Assembly (NCBI RefSeq): GCF_042679605.1
Contig: NZ_JBHTMU010000012.1
Coordinates: 38,997 to 102,996 of the forward strand
From: Litorisediminicola beolgyonensis
GTDB lineage: Bacteria; Pseudomonadota; Alphaproteobacteria; Rhodobacterales; Rhodobacteraceae
Reading direction: 5' to 3'
Length of the DNA stretch: 64,000 bases
Shown here in pieces: positions 8,574-19,872 of the stretch (positions are counted from its first letter, which is position 1; each line of letters opens with the position of its first letter). A program made the position numbers and the translations under genes. Below the pieces are notes generated by a model. It was not told the origin of the DNA, did not search any database, and was given only the letters and a program-made list of their open reading frames with translations.

Positions 8574-9929
8574 ATGAAAAACACACTCTTTACGACCGCC
8601 GCGGTGCTCGCCGTCAGCGCGACCGGCGTGCTTGCCGCCGAGCATTTGCAGATCACCGAGGGCGAGGGGCCGTTCAACTGGGACAGCTACACCGCCTTTG
8701 CCGACGCGCATGACCTGAGCGGCGAGACCATCGAGATCACCGGCCCCTGGACCGGCAACGAGAAAGAGAAAGTCGACATCGTCTTCGACTTCTTCGAGAA
8801 GGCCACCGGCGCGACCGTGAACTACTCGGGCTCGGACAGCTTCGAGCAGGACATCGTGATCGCCGCGCGCTCGGGCTCGGCCCCGAACCTCGCGGTCTTC
8901 CCGCAGCCCGGCCTTGCCGCCGACATGGCGAGCCAGGGTCTTCTGACCGCGCTGCCCGAGGGCACCTCGGACTGGGTGCGCGACAATTTCGCGGCCGGCC
9001 AGTCCTGGGTCGATCTCGGCACCTATGCGGGCGAGGACGGGACCGAGGCGCTCTACGGCATGTTCTACCGCGTCGACCTGAAATCGCTCGTCTGGTACTC
9101 GCCGACCGCCTTCGACGAGGCAGGTTACGACATCCCCGAGACGATGGAAGAGCTGAAGGAACTGACACAGGAGATCTTCGACGACGGCGGCACGCCGTGG
9201 TGCATCGGCCTCGGATCCGGTGCGGCGACCGGCTGGCCCGCGACCGACTGGGTCGAGGACATGATGCTGCGCACGCAGGACCCGTCGGTCTATGACCAGT
9301 GGGTGACGAACGAGCTGCCCTTCACCGATCCGGCCGTCATCGGCGCGATCGAGGAGTTCGGCTGGTTCGCCCGCAACGACGATTTCGTGCAGGGCGGCGC
9401 GGCCAACGTGGCCACCACCGACTTCCGCGACAGCCCGGCGGGCCTCTTCGCGATCCCGCCCGAGTGCTACATGCACCGTCAGGCCTCCTTCATCCCGGCC
9501 TTCTTCCCGGATGGCACCGAGCTCGGCCAGGACGTGGACTTCTTCTACTTCCCGGCCTTCGAGGAAAAGGACCTGGGCAGCCCGGTTCTGGGGGCTGGCA
9601 CGCTCTTCGGCATCACCAACCCCTCCGAGGGTGCGACCGCGGTGCTGGAATACCTGAAGACCCCGATCGCGCATGAGCTCTGGATGGCGCAGGACGGCTT
9701 CCTGACGGCGCATGCGGGCGTCAATCTCGAGGCCTATGCCACCGACACCCAGCGCGCGATGGGCGAGATCCTCCAGGATGCCTCGACCTTCCGCTTCGAC
9801 GCCTCGGACCTGATGCCGTCGGAGATCGGCGCGGGCGCCTTCTGGAGCGGCATGGTCGACTACGTCACCGGCGCGTCCGCCGAGGACGTCACCCAGACCA
9901 TCCAGGACCGCTGGGACTCGATCCAGTAA
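8574..9929 (+). CDS. aglE: Alpha-glucoside ABC transporter, periplasmic substrate-binding protein
   Basis: Periplasmic receptor for alpha-glucosides such as maltose, trehalose or sucrose. The 451-residue protein has a signal peptide (MKNTLFTTAAVLAVSATGVLAA) and an extracellular solute-binding family 1 fold. The start at 8574 is chosen because GGGAGG lies just upstream and the signal peptide begins here. It is the first gene of aglEFGAK. A strong hairpin after it and a 96-base gap before aglF suggest it is made in excess over the membrane components, as is usual for binding proteins. Assignment to AglE rests on sequence character plus the fixed gene order; the exact sugar is inferred. Confidence 0.92.
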   Translation: MKNTLFTTAAVLAVSATGVLAAEHLQITEGEGPFNWDSYTAFADAHDLSGETIEITGPWTGNEKEKVDIVFDFFEKATGATVNYSGSDSFEQDIVIAARSGSAPNLAVFPQPGLAADMASQGLLTALPEGTSDWVRDNFAAGQSWVDLGTYAGEDGTEALYGMFYRVDLKSLVWYSPTAFDEAGYDIPETMEELKELTQEIFDDGGTPWCIGLGSGAATGWPATDWVEDMMLRTQDPSVYDQWVTNELPFTDPAVIGAIEEFGWFARNDDFVQGGAANVATTDFRDSPAGLFAIPPECYMHRQASFIPAFFPDGTELGQDVDFFYFPAFEEKDLGSPVLGAGTLFGITNPSEGATAVLEYLKTPIAHELWMAQDGFLTAHAGVNLEAYATDTQRAMGEILQDASTFRFDASDLMPSEIGAGAFWSGMVDYVTGASAEDVTQTIQDRWDSIQ

Positions 9930-9947
9930 TCGCCTGACAGACAGTTT

Positions 9948-9974
9948 CGCCGCCCGGAGACCCTCCGGGCGGCG
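9948..9974 (+). terminator. Intercistronic hairpin between aglE and aglF
   Basis: Inverted repeat with a 12-base stem (arms 9948-9959 and 9963-9974) and a three-base loop. No U-run follows. It probably acts as a partial terminator or as a 3' RNA stabiliser that raises aglE mRNA relative to the downstream genes. Confidence 0.7.
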
Positions 9975-10025
9975 GCAAGACCGTCGCGGGTTCCAGCCGC
10001 GCGCGTCCCAGGGGGAGGGCCGACC

Positions 10026-11003
10026 ATGTCACCGATCATTCAGGGCATCATCACCATCATCATCGGCGTCGGCGGATGCGTGGGATATTTCTTCCTGTCG
10101 AACATGATCCTCGACAAGGTGATCTTCCCGCCCCGCGACGACGACCACGGGCGCAACATCAACCGCGCCACGATGGTCCGGCCCTGGCTCTTCCTCTTTC
10201 CGGCGATGTTCGCGCTCGGGCTCTACCTCGTCTACCCGGTGGTCGGCTCGTTCTGGCGCTCGCTCTACAACCGCTCGGGCGACACGTTCATCGGGCTCGG
10301 CAACTACACCCAGATGTTCTCGGAAGAGGGCTTCCGCACCGCGTTTTTCAACAACGTGCTCTGGGCGCTCTTCGTGCCCGCCGCGGCGACGTTCCTGGGC
10401 CTTCTCGTGGCGCAGCTCACCGACCGGCTGAAATGGGGCAACATCGCGAAATCGCTGATCTTCATGCCGATGGCGATCTCTTTCGTCGGCGCCTCGCTGA
10501 TCTGGAAGTTTGTCTACGCCAACGACCCCGATATCGGCATCATCAACGCGCTGCGCGACGTGATCGGGCTCGGGCCCATCGACCCGCTGCAGATCCCGTT
10601 CTGGAACAACTTCTTCCTGATGGTGATCCTCGTCTGGATCCAGACCGGCTTTGCCATGGTGATCCTCTCGGCGGCGCTGCGCGGCATCCCCGAAGAGACC
10701 ATCGAGGCCGCGATCATCGACGGGGCGAACCCGTTCCAGATCTTCTTCAAGATCAAGGTCCCGCAGATCATGGGCACGATCGTCGTGGTGTGGACCACGA
10801 TCACCATCCTCGTGCTGAAGGTCTTCGACATCGTCTATGCGATGACGGGGGGCAATTTCGATACCGAGATCCTGCCGAGTTACATGATGGATTACATGTT
10901 CCGCGATGACGGCCGGGCGACCGCCGTGGCCTTCGTGATCATGATCATCGTGCTGCCGGTGATGGTCTGGAACATCCGCCAGGCGCGGAAAGAAATGCGC
11001 TGA
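10026..11003 (+). CDS. aglF: Alpha-glucoside ABC transporter permease AglF
   Basis: Inner-membrane permease of the MalF class, 325 residues. Six or more hydrophobic segments are visible, the first at about residues 5-28. The cytoplasmic EAA loop that docks the ATPase reads EETIEAAIIDGANPFQIFFK with the family glycine, near residues 225-245. The start at 10026 follows a strong AGGGGGAGG ribosome binding site. It is second in aglEFGAK, 14 bases before aglG. The protein is shorter than E. coli MalF and lacks its large periplasmic P2 loop, as in most CUT1 systems. Confidence 0.93.
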   Translation: MSPIIQGIITIIIGVGGCVGYFFLSNMILDKVIFPPRDDDHGRNINRATMVRPWLFLFPAMFALGLYLVYPVVGSFWRSLYNRSGDTFIGLGNYTQMFSEEGFRTAFFNNVLWALFVPAAATFLGLLVAQLTDRLKWGNIAKSLIFMPMAISFVGASLIWKFVYANDPDIGIINALRDVIGLGPIDPLQIPFWNNFFLMVILVWIQTGFAMVILSAALRGIPEETIEAAIIDGANPFQIFFKIKVPQIMGTIVVVWTTITILVLKVFDIVYAMTGGNFDTEILPSYMMDYMFRDDGRATAVAFVIMIIVLPVMVWNIRQARKEMR

Positions 11004-11017
11004 GGGAGGGCAGGGAC

Positions 11018-12286
11018 ATGGACAATATCGCAGGACAGAAATCGGGCCTTTCCATCGTCACCAACCTGAGCGTGATCGCTCTGGTGCTGATCTGGCTGAT
11101 CCCGACCGTGGGCCTTCTGGTCTCGTCGTTCCGGGAGCGCGAACAGATCTCGGAATCCGGCTGGTGGAGCGCGATGTTCCCGGTCGAGCAGGCCTATCGC
11201 ATCAACCCTTCGGCCGCCGATGCGCGGCCCGATGGCGACATCTTCGTGCTCGAGGGCAATGTCTTCTCCTCGCCCGATGTCGCGGGTTCCGGCACGGTCT
11301 CGGGCTTCGGGATCGCCGCCACCGCGCCGGGCGCGGCGGAGCCGGGCACGGTCTATGCCCGCTACCGCATCGACGTGCGCGAGGAAGACGGCAAGATCGA
11401 CGACACCCGCATCGAGGTCCAGCATCCCCTGGGCGAGGCGGCAAGCTTCCCCGAGACCGACGAGGACGGCAACGAGATCATCCCCGGCACCGAGGTCTTC
11501 GACCGATCACTCAGCATCGCGGCCAATGGCGATTTCGTCTATCGCGACGCGGACGAGATCAGCCGCGACCCGTCCGTCTACATCACCGCCGAGACGCCGC
11601 CCGAGTTCACCTTGCAGAACTACGAGCAGATCCTGACCTCGGACAACATGGACCGGGCCTTCATCAACACGCTGACGGTGACGATCCCGGCCACGATCAT
11701 CCCGATCCTCGTCGCGGCCTTCGCGGCCTATGCGCTCGCCTGGATGGATTTCGCGGGCAGGGGGTTCCTGATCGCGATGGTGGTGGGTCTTCTGGTGGTG
11801 CCCTTGCAGCTCGCGCTCGTGCCACTCCTGCAACTGCACAACGCGGTCGGGATCGGACAGAGTTTCCTCGGGATATGGCTGGCGCATACGGCCTTCGGCA
11901 TGCCGCTCGCGATCTATCTCTTGCGCAACTACATGGTCGGACTGCCACGCGACATCATCGAGAGCGCCAAGGTCGACGGGGCCACGGATTTCCAGGTCTT
12001 CACCAAGATCGTCCTGCCCTTGTCCTTCCCGGCGCTGGCGAGCTTCGCGATCTTCCAGTTCCTCTGGACCTGGAACGACCTTCTCGTGGCCAAGGTGTTC
12101 CTGCCGTCCAACTCGGAGAGCTGGGTGATGACGGTCAAGATCGCCGACGACCTTCTGGGCTCGCGCGGCGGCGACTGGGGCATCCTGGCGGCCGCGGCCT
12201 TCATCTCCATCGCGGTTCCGCTTTTCGTGTTCTTCGCGATGCAACGCTATCTCGTGCGCGGCCTTCTGGCCGGCTCGGTCAAGTGA
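11018..12286 (+). CDS. aglG: Alpha-glucoside ABC transporter permease AglG, with large periplasmic insert
   Basis: Second permease of the transporter (MalG class), 422 residues. A first membrane segment (about residues 13-37) is followed by roughly 165 hydrophilic, acidic residues before the next membrane segment near residue 213. Ordinary MalG-type permeases have only a short loop there. The EAA motif is PRDIIESAKVDGATDFQVFT, near residues 309-328. GAGGGAGGGCAGGG precedes the ATG. The insert would face the periplasm, where it could contact AglE. AglG proteins are known to be longer than MalG, so the insert is probably a subfamily trait. Confidence 0.92.
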   Translation: MDNIAGQKSGLSIVTNLSVIALVLIWLIPTVGLLVSSFREREQISESGWWSAMFPVEQAYRINPSAADARPDGDIFVLEGNVFSSPDVAGSGTVSGFGIAATAPGAAEPGTVYARYRIDVREEDGKIDDTRIEVQHPLGEAASFPETDEDGNEIIPGTEVFDRSLSIAANGDFVYRDADEISRDPSVYITAETPPEFTLQNYEQILTSDNMDRAFINTLTVTIPATIIPILVAAFAAYALAWMDFAGRGFLIAMVVGLLVVPLQLALVPLLQLHNAVGIGQSFLGIWLAHTAFGMPLAIYLLRNYMVGLPRDIIESAKVDGATDFQVFTKIVLPLSFPALASFAIFQFLWTWNDLLVAKVFLPSNSESWVMTVKIADDLLGSRGGDWGILAAAAFISIAVPLFVFFAMQRYLVRGLLAGSVK

Positions 12287-12293
12287 GACGATC

Positions 12294-13949
12294 ATGAACA
12301 AGACGGCCAAGCGTCCCGTTCCGGCGGGGCTCGACAAACACGCCGACTGGTGGCGCGGCGCGGTGATCTACCAGATCTATCCGCGGAGCTTCCAGGACAG
12401 CAACGGCGACGGCGTCGGCGACCTTCTGGGCATCGCCCGGAGGCTCGAGCATGTCGCCTCGCTCGGCGTGGACGCGATCTGGATCTCGCCCTTCTTCAAG
12501 TCGCCGATGCGCGATTTCGGCTATGACGTGTCGGATTACTGCGATGTCGACCCGATGTTCGGCACGCTGGGTGATTTCGACACGGTGATCGCCGAGGCGC
12601 ACCGGCTGGGCCTGAAGGTGCTGATCGACCTCGTGCTGTCGCATACTTCGATCGACCATCCCTGGTTCGTCGAGAGCCGCCAGTCCAAGGACAATCCCAG
12701 GTCCAACTGGTATGTCTGGGCCGATGCCAAGCCCGACGGCACGCCGCCCAATAACTGGCTGTCGATCTTCGGTGGCTCGTCCTGGCAATGGGATCCGGGC
12801 CGCTGCCAGTATTACCTGCACAATTTCCTGGCCGAGCAGCCCGACCTGAACTTTCACGAACCCGAGGTGCAGAAGACGCTTCTGGACACCGCCGAGTTCT
12901 GGCTCGACCGCGGCGTCGACGGCTTCCGGCTCGATACGATCAACTTCTATGTCCATGACAAGGAGTTGCGCGACAACCCGGCCCTGCCGCCCGAAGAGCG
13001 CAACCCGATCACCGCGCCCGCGGTGAACCCCTATACCTGGCAGAACCATCTCTACGACAAGACCCAGCCCGAGAATCTTCTGTTCCTGAAGAAGCTCCGC
13101 ACGCTGATGAACCGCTACAACGCCGCCGCGGTCGGCGAGATCGGCGAGGACCAGCGCGGGCTCGAGGTGCTGGGCGAATATACCGGCGGCTCGGACTACA
13201 TCCACATGAGCTACGCCTTCGAGCTTTTGTCCGACAAGATGCCGACCGCGGCTTACGTCAAGAAAGTCTTCGACATGGTCGAGGACAAGGCCGCGCAGGG
13301 CTGGCCCTGCTGGGCGTTCTCGAACCACGACGTGCCGCGGCATATCTCGCGCTGGAACCTGCCCGAAAACGGCGCCCGCGCCTTCACCACGCTGATGATG
13401 TGCCTCAAGGGCTCGTGCTGCCTCTACCAGGGCGAGGAGTTGGGCCTGAACGAGGCCGAGGTCGCCTTCGAGGATCTGCAGGACCCCTATGGCAAGCGGT
13501 TCTGGCCGGCCTTCAAGGGCCGCGACGGCTGCCGGACGCCGATGGTCTGGGATGGCGATGCCTATAATGGTGGCTTCTCCGAGGTCCGGCCCTGGCTTCC
13601 GGTCAGCCACCAGCATCTGCACCGCGCGGTCAACGAGCAGGATGCCGATCCGGGCGCGATCCTGCAGCATTACCGCCGCGCCATCGCCTTCCGTCACGCC
13701 CACCCGGCGCTGATGCAGGGCGACCAGGAGCGGATGCAGGCTTCGGGCACCATCGTCAGCTTCCGCCGGAGCCTCGGCGGCGACACGATCTTCTGCGCCT
13801 TCAACCTGAGCGGAGAACCCGGCGCCATCGACGCGCCCGAGGGCCGCTGGACGGTGATCGGGCAGGAACTGGGCAGCACCGGCCCCGCGCCGGACGGGCG
13901 GCTCCATCTGGGGCCCTGGCAGCCGGCCTTGATGGTCCGCGCGGGCTGA
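12294..13949 (+). CDS. aglA: Alpha-glucosidase (GH13)
   Basis: Cytoplasmic hydrolase that splits imported alpha-glucosides to glucose. The 551-residue product has the GH13 barrel: WWRGAVIYQIYPRSFQDSNGDG at the N-terminus, DGFRLDTINFY with the nucleophile Asp, AVGEIGEDQ with the acid/base Glu, and FSNHDVPR with the transition-state Asp. There is no signal peptide. It starts seven bases after the aglG stop and precedes aglK, the order of the Sinorhizobium agl operon. Released glucose can be phosphorylated by the divergent glk. Substrate range (maltose, sucrose, trehalose) cannot be fixed from sequence. Confidence 0.95.
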   Translation: MNKTAKRPVPAGLDKHADWWRGAVIYQIYPRSFQDSNGDGVGDLLGIARRLEHVASLGVDAIWISPFFKSPMRDFGYDVSDYCDVDPMFGTLGDFDTVIAEAHRLGLKVLIDLVLSHTSIDHPWFVESRQSKDNPRSNWYVWADAKPDGTPPNNWLSIFGGSSWQWDPGRCQYYLHNFLAEQPDLNFHEPEVQKTLLDTAEFWLDRGVDGFRLDTINFYVHDKELRDNPALPPEERNPITAPAVNPYTWQNHLYDKTQPENLLFLKKLRTLMNRYNAAAVGEIGEDQRGLEVLGEYTGGSDYIHMSYAFELLSDKMPTAAYVKKVFDMVEDKAAQGWPCWAFSNHDVPRHISRWNLPENGARAFTTLMMCLKGSCCLYQGEELGLNEAEVAFEDLQDPYGKRFWPAFKGRDGCRTPMVWDGDAYNGGFSEVRPWLPVSHQHLHRAVNEQDADPGAILQHYRRAIAFRHAHPALMQGDQERMQASGTIVSFRRSLGGDTIFCAFNLSGEPGAIDAPEGRWTVIGQELGSTGPAPDGRLHLGPWQPALMVRAG

Positions 13950-13979
13950 GACGAACGACTAGGGGAAGGACGAGGACAT

Positions 13980-15071
13980 ATGGCGAACCTGAAACTGACC
14001 GATGTCGAGAAGACCTACGGGGGCACGGTCAACGTGCTCAACGACATCAATCTCGACATCAAGCAGGGCGAACTGATCGTGTTCGTCGGTCCTTCGGGCT
14101 GCGGGAAGTCGACGCTTCTGCGGATGATCGCGGGGCTCGAGCAGATCACCGGCGGCACGCTCGAGATCGACGGGCAGATCGTCAACGACGTGCCGCCCGC
14201 GCAGCGCGGCATCGCGATGGTGTTCCAGAGCTACGCGCTCTATCCGCACATGACGGTGCGCGACAACATGAGCTTCGCGCTGAAGATCGCCAAGAAGAGC
14301 CAGTCCGAGATCGACGAGGCGGTGAACCGCGCCGCTAAGATGCTGCAGCTCGAACCCTATCTCGACCGCCTGCCCAAGGCGCTCTCGGGCGGTCAGCGCC
14401 AGCGCGTCGCCATCGGCCGCTCCATCGTGCGCGACCCCAAGGTCTATCTCTTCGACGAGCCGCTCTCGAATCTCGACGCGGCGCTGCGGGTGGCGACCCG
14501 GATCGAGATCGCGCAGCTCAAGGAGAAGATGCCGAACTCGACGATGATCTACGTGACCCATGACCAGGTCGAGGCGATGACGCTGGCGACCCGGATCGTG
14601 GTGCTGGCCAACAAGGGCATCGCGCAGGTCGGCTCGCCGCTGGAGCTCTACGAGACGCCCAACAGCGAGTTCGTGGCGCAGTTCATCGGCTCTCCGGCGA
14701 TGAACCTTTTGCCCGGCACGATCACCGAGACCGGCGAACGCACGGTGGTGAAGATGGACCATGACGGCGGCACCGCGGTGTCGCTCTATCCGACGACCGA
14801 GGCCGACAAGGGGCTCAAGGTCAATGTCGGCGTCCGGCCCGAGGATCTGGTCGAGGCGGCGGGGGACGAGTATCTCTACGAGGGCCGGGTGGACATCATC
14901 GAGGCGCTCGGCGAGGTGACGCTGCTCTATTTCGAGGCCGACAAGGGCGAGCCGGTGATCGGCAAGCTGCCCGGCATCCATAAGGACCTGCGCGGCAAGA
15001 CCGTGAAGCTCGGCGCCGAGCCGGAGAAGGTGCATCTCTTCCATGACGGGGTCTCGCTGAAATACCGCTGA
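13980..15071 (+). CDS. aglK: Alpha-glucoside ABC transporter ATP-binding protein
   Basis: Energises AglEFG. The 363-residue MalK/UgpC-type ATPase has Walker A GPSGCGKST (about residues 37-45), the Q-loop VFQSYALYPHMTV, signature ALSGGQRQRVAIGR, Walker B VYLFDEPLSNLDA, the switch histidine in YVTHDQVEAMTLA, and a C-terminal TOBE-type regulatory domain. An AGGGGAAGGA ribosome binding site lies just upstream of the ATG at 13980. It is the last gene of aglEFGAK; two tandem hairpins follow the stop. Confidence 0.95.
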   Translation: MANLKLTDVEKTYGGTVNVLNDINLDIKQGELIVFVGPSGCGKSTLLRMIAGLEQITGGTLEIDGQIVNDVPPAQRGIAMVFQSYALYPHMTVRDNMSFALKIAKKSQSEIDEAVNRAAKMLQLEPYLDRLPKALSGGQRQRVAIGRSIVRDPKVYLFDEPLSNLDAALRVATRIEIAQLKEKMPNSTMIYVTHDQVEAMTLATRIVVLANKGIAQVGSPLELYETPNSEFVAQFIGSPAMNLLPGTITETGERTVVKMDHDGGTAVSLYPTTEADKGLKVNVGVRPEDLVEAAGDEYLYEGRVDIIEALGEVTLLYFEADKGEPVIGKLPGIHKDLRGKTVKLGAEPEKVHLFHDGVSLKYR

Positions 15072-15086
15072 TCGGTCGTTCTGCCC

Positions 15087-15131
15087 CGAATTCCGAACCG
15101 GAATTCGCGCGGAAACCGGTCCGGTTTCCGC
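15087..15131 (+). terminator. Tandem hairpins at the end of the agl operon
   Basis: Two adjacent perfect inverted repeats lie just after aglK. The first has 9-base arms (15087-15095 and 15099-15107) and a 3-base spacer. The second has 11-base arms (15109-15119 and 15121-15131) around one base. Neither has a U-run, so Rho-assisted termination or mRNA end protection is likely. Confidence 0.65.
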
Positions 15132-15187
15132 CACCGCCCGCGACGCGGTGCCGCAGAACCGGGCAAGCCCGGTCACGTTTCCCTTTC

Positions 15188-15202
15188 GTTCTCTTTTCGC
15201 TC
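15188..15202 (+). promoter_or_regulatory. Probable LexA (SOS) box upstream of uvrA
   Basis: GTTC-N7-GCTC, one mismatch from the alphaproteobacterial SOS consensus GTTC-N7-GTTC. It lies 55 bases before the uvrA start, a suitable place for LexA repression of this DNA-repair gene. Confidence 0.6.
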
Positions 15203-15256
15203 TTGGAGGAACCGGGCCGATCCCCTATCTGTTGACCATTCGTGAGCGGGGGTATC

Positions 15257-18145
<2,889 letters not shown>

Positions 18146-18158
18146 CACCCCGATGTCA

Positions 18159-18187
18159 CCCGGCGCGTCCCACCTCGACGCGCCGGG
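18159..18187 (+). terminator. Hairpin terminator after uvrA
   Basis: Perfect 10-base GC-rich stem (18159-18168 paired with 18178-18187) with a 9-base loop, 13 bases after the uvrA stop. A second 9-base stem with a 3-base loop is at 18233-18253. No U-run follows either. The remainder of the 274-base gap before guaB shows no gene. Confidence 0.6.
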
Positions 18188-18419
18188 CGACCCCGCACAG
18201 AGTTTCATCTGTCCGGAAATATCCCGGAGAGCGCGAGAGGCAGCGCCTCTCGCATCGCGCAGCGATCCAAGGCGCATCCGCTCACAAGATCACCCACGTC
18301 TGACGCAGCGACAGACCGCCACAGCCCGCGCGCGCCGCATTTCCCCGAACCGGTCTTTCCAATCCCGCTCACCCATGCGATAGGGACGCGCCAACCGAAC
18401 CGCTCCCGAGGAGACCCCC

Positions 18420-19868
18420 ATGGAGATTCGCGAGGCGCTGACCTTCGACGACGTGCTACTGGTTCCCGCCGAATCCGGCGTGCTCCCGTCGACCGCGGAC
18501 ACGCGGACCCGGGTCACACGGTCCATCGCGCTGAACATCCCGCTTCTGTCCTCGGCCATGGACACCGTCACCGAGGCGCGGATGGCGATCACCATGGCGC
18601 AGGCCGGCGGGATCGGCGTGATCCACAAGAACCTCTCGGTCGAAGAGCAGGCCCGCGAGGTCCGCCGCGTCAAGCGCTTCGAGAGCGGCATCGTCTACAA
18701 CCCGGTCACCCTGACACCGAACCAGACGCTCGCCGATGCCAAGGCGTTGACCGAGCGCTACGGCTTCACCGGCTTCCCGGTGGTGGATGAAAGCGGGCGC
18801 GTGGTGGGGATCGTGACCAACCGCGATATGCGCTTCGCCCAGAAGGACGAGACCCCGGTCGCGCGGATGATGACCTCCGACAATCTCGCCATCCTGCGCG
18901 AGCCCGCCGACCGCGACCAGGCCATCGACCTGATGCGCGAGCGGCGGATCGAGAAGCTCCTCATCACCGATGCCAGCGGCAAGCTCACCGGTCTCCTGAC
19001 GCTCAAGGACACCGAGAAGGCCGTGCTCAACCCCACCGCCTGCAAGGACCGGCTTGGGCGTCTGCGTGTCGCCGCCGCCACCTCGGTCGGCGATTCCGGG
19101 TTCGAGCGCACCGAGGCGCTCTTAGATGCGGGCGTCGACATCGTCGTGGTCGACACCGCCCATGGTCATTCCCGCGGCGTGCTGGAGGCGGTGACCCGCG
19201 CCAAGCGGCTCTCGAACGAGCTGCAGGTGATCGCCGGGAACGTCGCCACCGCCGAGGCCACCCGCGCGCTCATCGACGCGGGCGCCGATGCGGTCAAGGT
19301 CGGCATCGGCCCGGGCTCGATCTGCACCACGCGCATGGTCGCGGGCGTCGGCATGCCGCAGCTCACCGCGATCATGGATTGCGCCTCGGCCGCGGGCGAC
19401 ACGCCGGTGATCGCCGATGGCGGCATCAAGTTCTCCGGCGATTTCGCCAAGGCCATCGCCGCGGGCGCGTCCTGCGCCATGGTCGGCAGCATGATCGCCG
19501 GAACCGATGAAAGCCCGGGCGAGGTGATCCTCTACCAGGGCCGCTCCTTCAAGGCCTATCGCGGCATGGGCTCGCTCGGCGCCATGGCTCGCGGCTCGGC
19601 CGACCGGTATTTCCAGAAGGACGCCGCCTCGGACAAGCTCGTGCCCGAAGGGATCGAGGGGCAGGTGCCCTATAAGGGTGCGGCCGGCGCGGTGATCCAT
19701 CAGCTCGTGGGCGGCCTCCGTGCCGCGATGGGCTATACCGGCTGCGCCACCGTCGACGAGATGCGTGCCAACTGCCAGTTCGTGAAGATCACCGGGGCGG
19801 GCCTGCGCGAAAGCCATGTCCACGACGTGCAGATCACCCGCGAAAGCCCGAACTACCGGATCGGATGA
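18420..19868 (+). CDS. guaB: Inosine-5'-monophosphate dehydrogenase
   Basis: Oxidises IMP to XMP with NAD, the first step specific to guanine nucleotides. The 482-residue protein has the TIM-barrel start LTFDDVLLVPAES, tandem CBS domains (about residues 95-205), the catalytic loop GIGPGSICTTRMVAGVGMPQ with the active-site Cys, DGGIKFSGD, and the flap YRGMGSLGAM. GAGGAGAC precedes the ATG. The rsmB-like methyltransferase gene follows after four bases with a GTG start, so the two may be co-transcribed. Confidence 0.97.
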   Translation: MEIREALTFDDVLLVPAESGVLPSTADTRTRVTRSIALNIPLLSSAMDTVTEARMAITMAQAGGIGVIHKNLSVEEQAREVRRVKRFESGIVYNPVTLTPNQTLADAKALTERYGFTGFPVVDESGRVVGIVTNRDMRFAQKDETPVARMMTSDNLAILREPADRDQAIDLMRERRIEKLLITDASGKLTGLLTLKDTEKAVLNPTACKDRLGRLRVAAATSVGDSGFERTEALLDAGVDIVVVDTAHGHSRGVLEAVTRAKRLSNELQVIAGNVATAEATRALIDAGADAVKVGIGPGSICTTRMVAGVGMPQLTAIMDCASAAGDTPVIADGGIKFSGDFAKAIAAGASCAMVGSMIAGTDESPGEVILYQGRSFKAYRGMGSLGAMARGSADRYFQKDAASDKLVPEGIEGQVPYKGAAGAVIHQLVGGLRAAMGYTGCATVDEMRANCQFVKITGAGLRESHVHDVQITRESPNYRIG

Positions 19869-19872
19869 GCCG

